Assembly: GCA_021775795.1 (NCBI GenBank)
Contig: JAJFHB010000609.1
Span: forward strand, 1-6,111
Length of the DNA: 6,111 bases
Direction: 5' to 3'
From: Hyphomicrobiales bacterium
Lineage (GTDB): Bacteria; Pseudomonadota; Alphaproteobacteria; Rhizobiales; JAJFHB01
Below, in pieces: positions 5,582 to 6,111 of the stretch (the stretch's first letter is position 1; every line of letters begins with the position of its first letter). Both the position numbers and the translations under genes were made by a program. The notes under the pieces are model-generated. The model worked only from the letters and a program-made list of their open reading frames with translations, made no database searches and was not told where the DNA came from.

Positions 5582-6111
5582 ATGCAAAATCATTTTGACC
5601 TGATTGTCATCGGCAGCGGCCCGGCTGGACGTCGTGCAGCAATTCAAGCATCGAAGTTTGGCAGAAGCGTGCTTGTTGTGGAAAAGGGCGGCCGCGTCGG
5701 AGGTGTCTCGGTTCACACCGGAACCATCCCGTCCAAAACGCTCCGGGAAACGGTTCTGAATCTCTCCGGCTGGCGGGAACGGGGGTTTTATGGCCGCGCC
5801 TACCGGGTCAAGCAGGAGATCACAGCGGATGACCTGCGCAAGCGGTTGCATATCACTTTGGACCATGAAGTAGAGGTCCTCGAACATCAGTTCGCGCGCA
5901 ACCACGTTTCGACCATCAAGGGAACCGCACGCTTCGTCGACAGCAACAGTATTCAGGTTGAAGCGGCAGAAGGTGAGCTTCTGACGTTCAGCGCCAATCG
6001 TTTCATGCTTGCGGTCGGCACCCGTCCCTATCGTCCCGACTATGTCCCTTTCGAAAACGAAAGAGTTTATGACAGCGACACGGTGCTCGATTTCACCGGG
6101 CTGCCCAAGAC
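5582..6111 (+). CDS. sthA: Soluble (Si-specific) NAD(P)+ transhydrogenase, partial, C-terminus off the right edge
   Basis: I translated 176 codons from the ATG at 5582 to the edge. The enzyme is a cytoplasmic FAD flavoprotein that moves hydride between NADPH and NAD+, usually draining excess NADPH. The N-terminus FDLIVIGSGPAGRRAA holds the FAD dinucleotide-binding GxGxxG at 11-16, with Glu34 (VLVVEKGG) at the ribose-binding position. GGVSVHTGTIPSKTLRE (40-56) is the flavoprotein disulfide-reductase signature, but both redox cysteines are replaced by Ser43 and Thr48, as expected for a transhydrogenase rather than a lipoamide or glutathione reductase. GTARFVD (114-120), AVGTRPYRP (144-152) and VYDSDTVL (162-169) match E. 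coli SthA at the same places. About 176 of some 465 residues are present; the NAD(P) and dimerisation domains lie beyond the window. It may be co-transcribed with the TPR gene, though no functional link is evident. Confidence 0.92.
   Translation, partial: MQNHFDLIVIGSGPAGRRAAIQASKFGRSVLVVEKGGRVGGVSVHTGTIPSKTLRETVLNLSGWRERGFYGRAYRVKQEITADDLRKRLHITLDHEVEVLEHQFARNHVSTIKGTARFVDSNSIQVEAAEGELLTFSANRFMLAVGTRPYRPDYVPFENERVYDSDTVLDFTGLPK

Noticed and set aside
5501..5905. Minus-strand open frame of 134 codons across the TPR end and sthA start
   Set aside because: It is antisense to well-recognised SthA motifs and the TPR stop region, and it has no supporting features.

Overview
The window reads as ordinary chromosome of a Gram-negative, probably alphaproteobacterial, heterotroph. 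I infer this from the moderately high GC content, several exported periplasmic proteins, an MltB-type lytic transglycosylase fused to a peptidoglycan-binding domain, and a periplasmic TPR protein with the N-terminal Cys-x(n)-GCSNIIESG arrangement common in alphaproteobacteria. No genus can be named from this stretch. I see no transposase, phage gene, CRISPR array, tRNA or rRNA.

Layout: (1) 1-648, minus strand, is the N-terminal half of a periplasmic solute-binding protein of a carbohydrate-type ABC transporter; it runs off the left edge. (2) 649-828 is a divergent intergenic region with two perfect inverted repeats (666-684 and 753-769). (3) 829-2130, plus strand, is a lytic murein transglycosylase. 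(4) 2133-3770, minus strand, is a SulP-family anion transporter with a C-terminal STAS domain that closely resembles the cyanobacterial Na+/bicarbonate transporter BicA. It is convergent with the transglycosylase, with two bases between the stop codons. (5) 3771-4006 is a second divergent intergenic region with a possible promoter, a short inverted repeat and an unproven small Cys-rich reading frame. (6) 4007-5521, plus strand, is a secreted protein of eleven back-to-back 34-residue TPR repeats with cysteines only in its flanks. (7) 5582-6111, plus strand, is the N-terminal part of the soluble (Si-specific) NAD(P)+ transhydrogenase SthA; it runs off the right edge.

The genes do not form one pathway. 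The shared themes are the cell envelope (nutrient uptake, peptidoglycan remodelling, anion or bicarbonate import, a periplasmic scaffold) and, separately, cytoplasmic NADPH/NADH balance. The TPR and transhydrogenase genes point the same way across a 60-base gap and might be co-transcribed. I did not find a convincing new multi-gene system. The points most worth checking are the Cys-rich small frame upstream of the SulP gene, the unassigned disulfide-capable tail of the TPR protein, and the palindrome in front of the ABC binding-protein gene.
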